DNA of 64,000 nucleotides from UBA1672 sp050633285 (GTDB lineage: Bacteria; Pseudomonadota; Alphaproteobacteria; Micavibrionales; Micavibrionaceae), in the NCBI GenBank assembly GCA_050633285.1, contig JBOEGG010000006.1, positions 113,741 through 177,740 on the forward strand, written 5' to 3'. Position numbers and translations under genes: made by a program. The notes beneath the pieces were generated by a model. It was not told the DNA's origin and ran no database searches. It was given only the letters and a program-made list of their open reading frames with translations. This document shows, in pieces, positions 63,065 through 64,000 of the stretch; position 1 is the stretch's first letter; every line of letters starts with the position of its first letter.

Positions 63065-63847
63065 TTACTGTGCGGGAATAGTGAAAGCCTTATCATGCTC
63101 TCTAATCAGGTTTATAAGATTCAACCCGACAATAGGCTCACTTACATTAAAAAATATTTGACGAAATTCACCATTACTATCAATTAAATCATGAACATTA
63201 TAATATGTCTTACGATTTACTTTGTATATCTCACTCTTTTGAACAACCCCACCGATTTCACCTAAGATGAAATTTTCTTCACCATATGTGATGATGTTAA
63301 ACGCATAGTCAGGGTTCTTACCTTTTTCTAAACGGATATCTCTTTTTAAATTTGTGATATACACTCTGTACAAATCACGTAGCATAATTTCATTACCAAA
63401 TCGAACGTCTAACCTGCTCATATCCAAAGCAAAACCAACGACATCAAAATTGCCTAAATGCTTGTATAGTAAACTATTGTAAGACTTCTGAGCAATCCGG
63501 ACAGCTGTACTATCTTCTGACGTATCAACAATATATGCATACTCTGTGAGCTTACTAATTATTGATTGCGCAAAAGGTTCATAATCCATAGTGTTCTGAT
63601 AATTATTACGCAATACCTTCGCGTATTTCTGTACACTCACAGACTTATTCAATATCTTCTCTACTGTTTCAGCATAATTTCTACCAGCTATATCAATAGC
63701 TCTCTTTTTACCCAAAACTTCCCTTTGCTTAAATTCTTGCTCATTAGAATTTTTAGCTGCAGCCGTATTCCCCAATCGCGCAGCAGCACCTTCTTTCGCA
63801 GTAAAAGAAAACGTCAATAAAATAGAAATTAAAATTAAAGCACGCAT
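63065..63847 (-). CDS. Secreted protein of unknown function
   Basis: A 260-residue protein with a signal peptide (MRALILISILLTFSFTAKEGAA) and no membrane segment after it. Recognisable pieces are RAIDIAGRNYAETVEKIL, GNFDVVGFALDMSRLDVRFGNEIMLRDLYRVYITNL and VNRKTYYNVHDLIDSNG. I do not recognise the family. It lies 74 bases upstream of gcvT in the same direction; the left-edge gene is another secreted unknown of similar size, but I see no clear similarity between the two. Confidence 0.72.
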   Translation of the reverse strand: MRALILISILLTFSFTAKEGAAARLGNTAAAKNSNEQEFKQREVLGKKRAIDIAGRNYAETVEKILNKSVSVQKYAKVLRNNYQNTMDYEPFAQSIISKLTEYAYIVDTSEDSTAVRIAQKSYNSLLYKHLGNFDVVGFALDMSRLDVRFGNEIMLRDLYRVYITNLKRDIRLEKGKNPDYAFNIITYGEENFILGEIGGVVQKSEIYKVNRKTYYNVHDLIDSNGEFRQIFFNVSEPIVGLNLINLIREHDKAFTIPAQ

Positions 63848-63931
63848 AGTTAAGATACCCTTCTCTCTATGAGAGTAACATCAATATTTAATTGGTAAAA
63901 TAAAAACATATGTAAATCAGCATACTACCAA

Positions 63932-63961
63932 CAAAAAAACCCCACAACAGCGGGGCTTTTT
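63932..63961. terminator. Bidirectional intrinsic terminator
   Basis: A stem CCCCGC/GTGGGG (six pairs, one G-U) around TGTT, with seven A residues on one side and five T residues on the other, so it can work in both directions. It lies about 85 bases upstream of the leftward secreted-protein gene, so it more likely serves genes beyond the right edge. Confidence 0.85.
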
Positions 63962-64000
63962 CAGAAATATGTATAGTTTTATAAAAACTTATTCGACGAT

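Overview
This window looks like a chromosomal segment of a fairly AT-rich alphaproteobacterium (GC content roughly 40% by eye). The markers are lineage-typical: a PopZ-type polar organiser next to valS, an F0 operon with separate b and b' subunits (atpI-B-E-F'-F), a complex I subunit of the NDUFS4 type, an ECF sigma/NrsF pair, a ruvCAB-ybgC-tolQRAB block and 6S RNA between zapA and fthC. I cannot name the genus. Free-living relatives of Rhodospirillales or Micavibrio-like lineages fit the gene content, but this is inference.

Layout. 0-9 kb: a secreted protein cut by the left edge, mutY, then a rightward run of a DUF721 protein, efp, an inositol-monophosphatase-like gene, an OmpA-like protein, a DsbA-like thioredoxin and smc. 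9-11.6 kb: the ATP synthase F0 operon. 11.6-19 kb: proA, nadD, a candidate small RNA, rsfS, rlmH, an EnvC-like amidase activator, ctpA, a divergent polysaccharide deacetylase and rppH. 19-26 kb, leftward: tolB-tolA-tolR-tolQ-ybgC-ruvB-ruvA-ruvC-yebC. 26-28 kb: a response regulator with two uncharacterised partners. 28-30.4 kb, leftward: a metallophosphoesterase, fthC, 6S RNA, zapA and a coiled-coil protein. 30.5-36 kb: tkt, gap, a two-winged-helix regulator with an overlapping 56-residue protein, a class I aldolase and a membrane-anchored EndoU-type nuclease. 36-42 kb: epmA, rpmE, valS, popZ and a Pcm-like methyltransferase.

About 42.0-52.8 kb is an accessory region next to tRNA-Arg(UCU). It holds a decayed FAD-oxidoreductase, an orphan ORF, mobC with a conserved small partner and the remnant of a relaxase gene, a giant 2063-residue RTX/cadherin-like type I secretion substrate in a two-gene unit with a single-pass membrane protein, a compact tyrosine recombinase and a frameshifted small gene. 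This is the most unusual part of the window. It looks like the remains of a mobilisable element that has lost its transfer functions but kept an intact giant surface or secreted protein.

52.9-64 kb returns to core genes, all leftward: NDUFS4-like subunit, NrsF-like protein, ECF sigma factor, glnD, nusG-secE (not followed by ribosomal protein genes), then the glycine cleavage genes gcvT-gcvH-gcvPA-gcvPB with an unknown membrane protein inserted between gcvPA and gcvPB, and a secreted protein of unknown function.

How the parts connect: EF-P and its lysine ligase EpmA are both present, 33 kb apart. Tol-Pal, the EnvC-like activator, ZapA and PopZ cover division and polarity. tkt, gap and fba form a sugar-phosphate block from which pgk is missing. 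RsfS and RlmH act on the ribosome. RNA and protein start assignments were adjusted where the sequence argued for it, for example a probable ATT start for rsfS.
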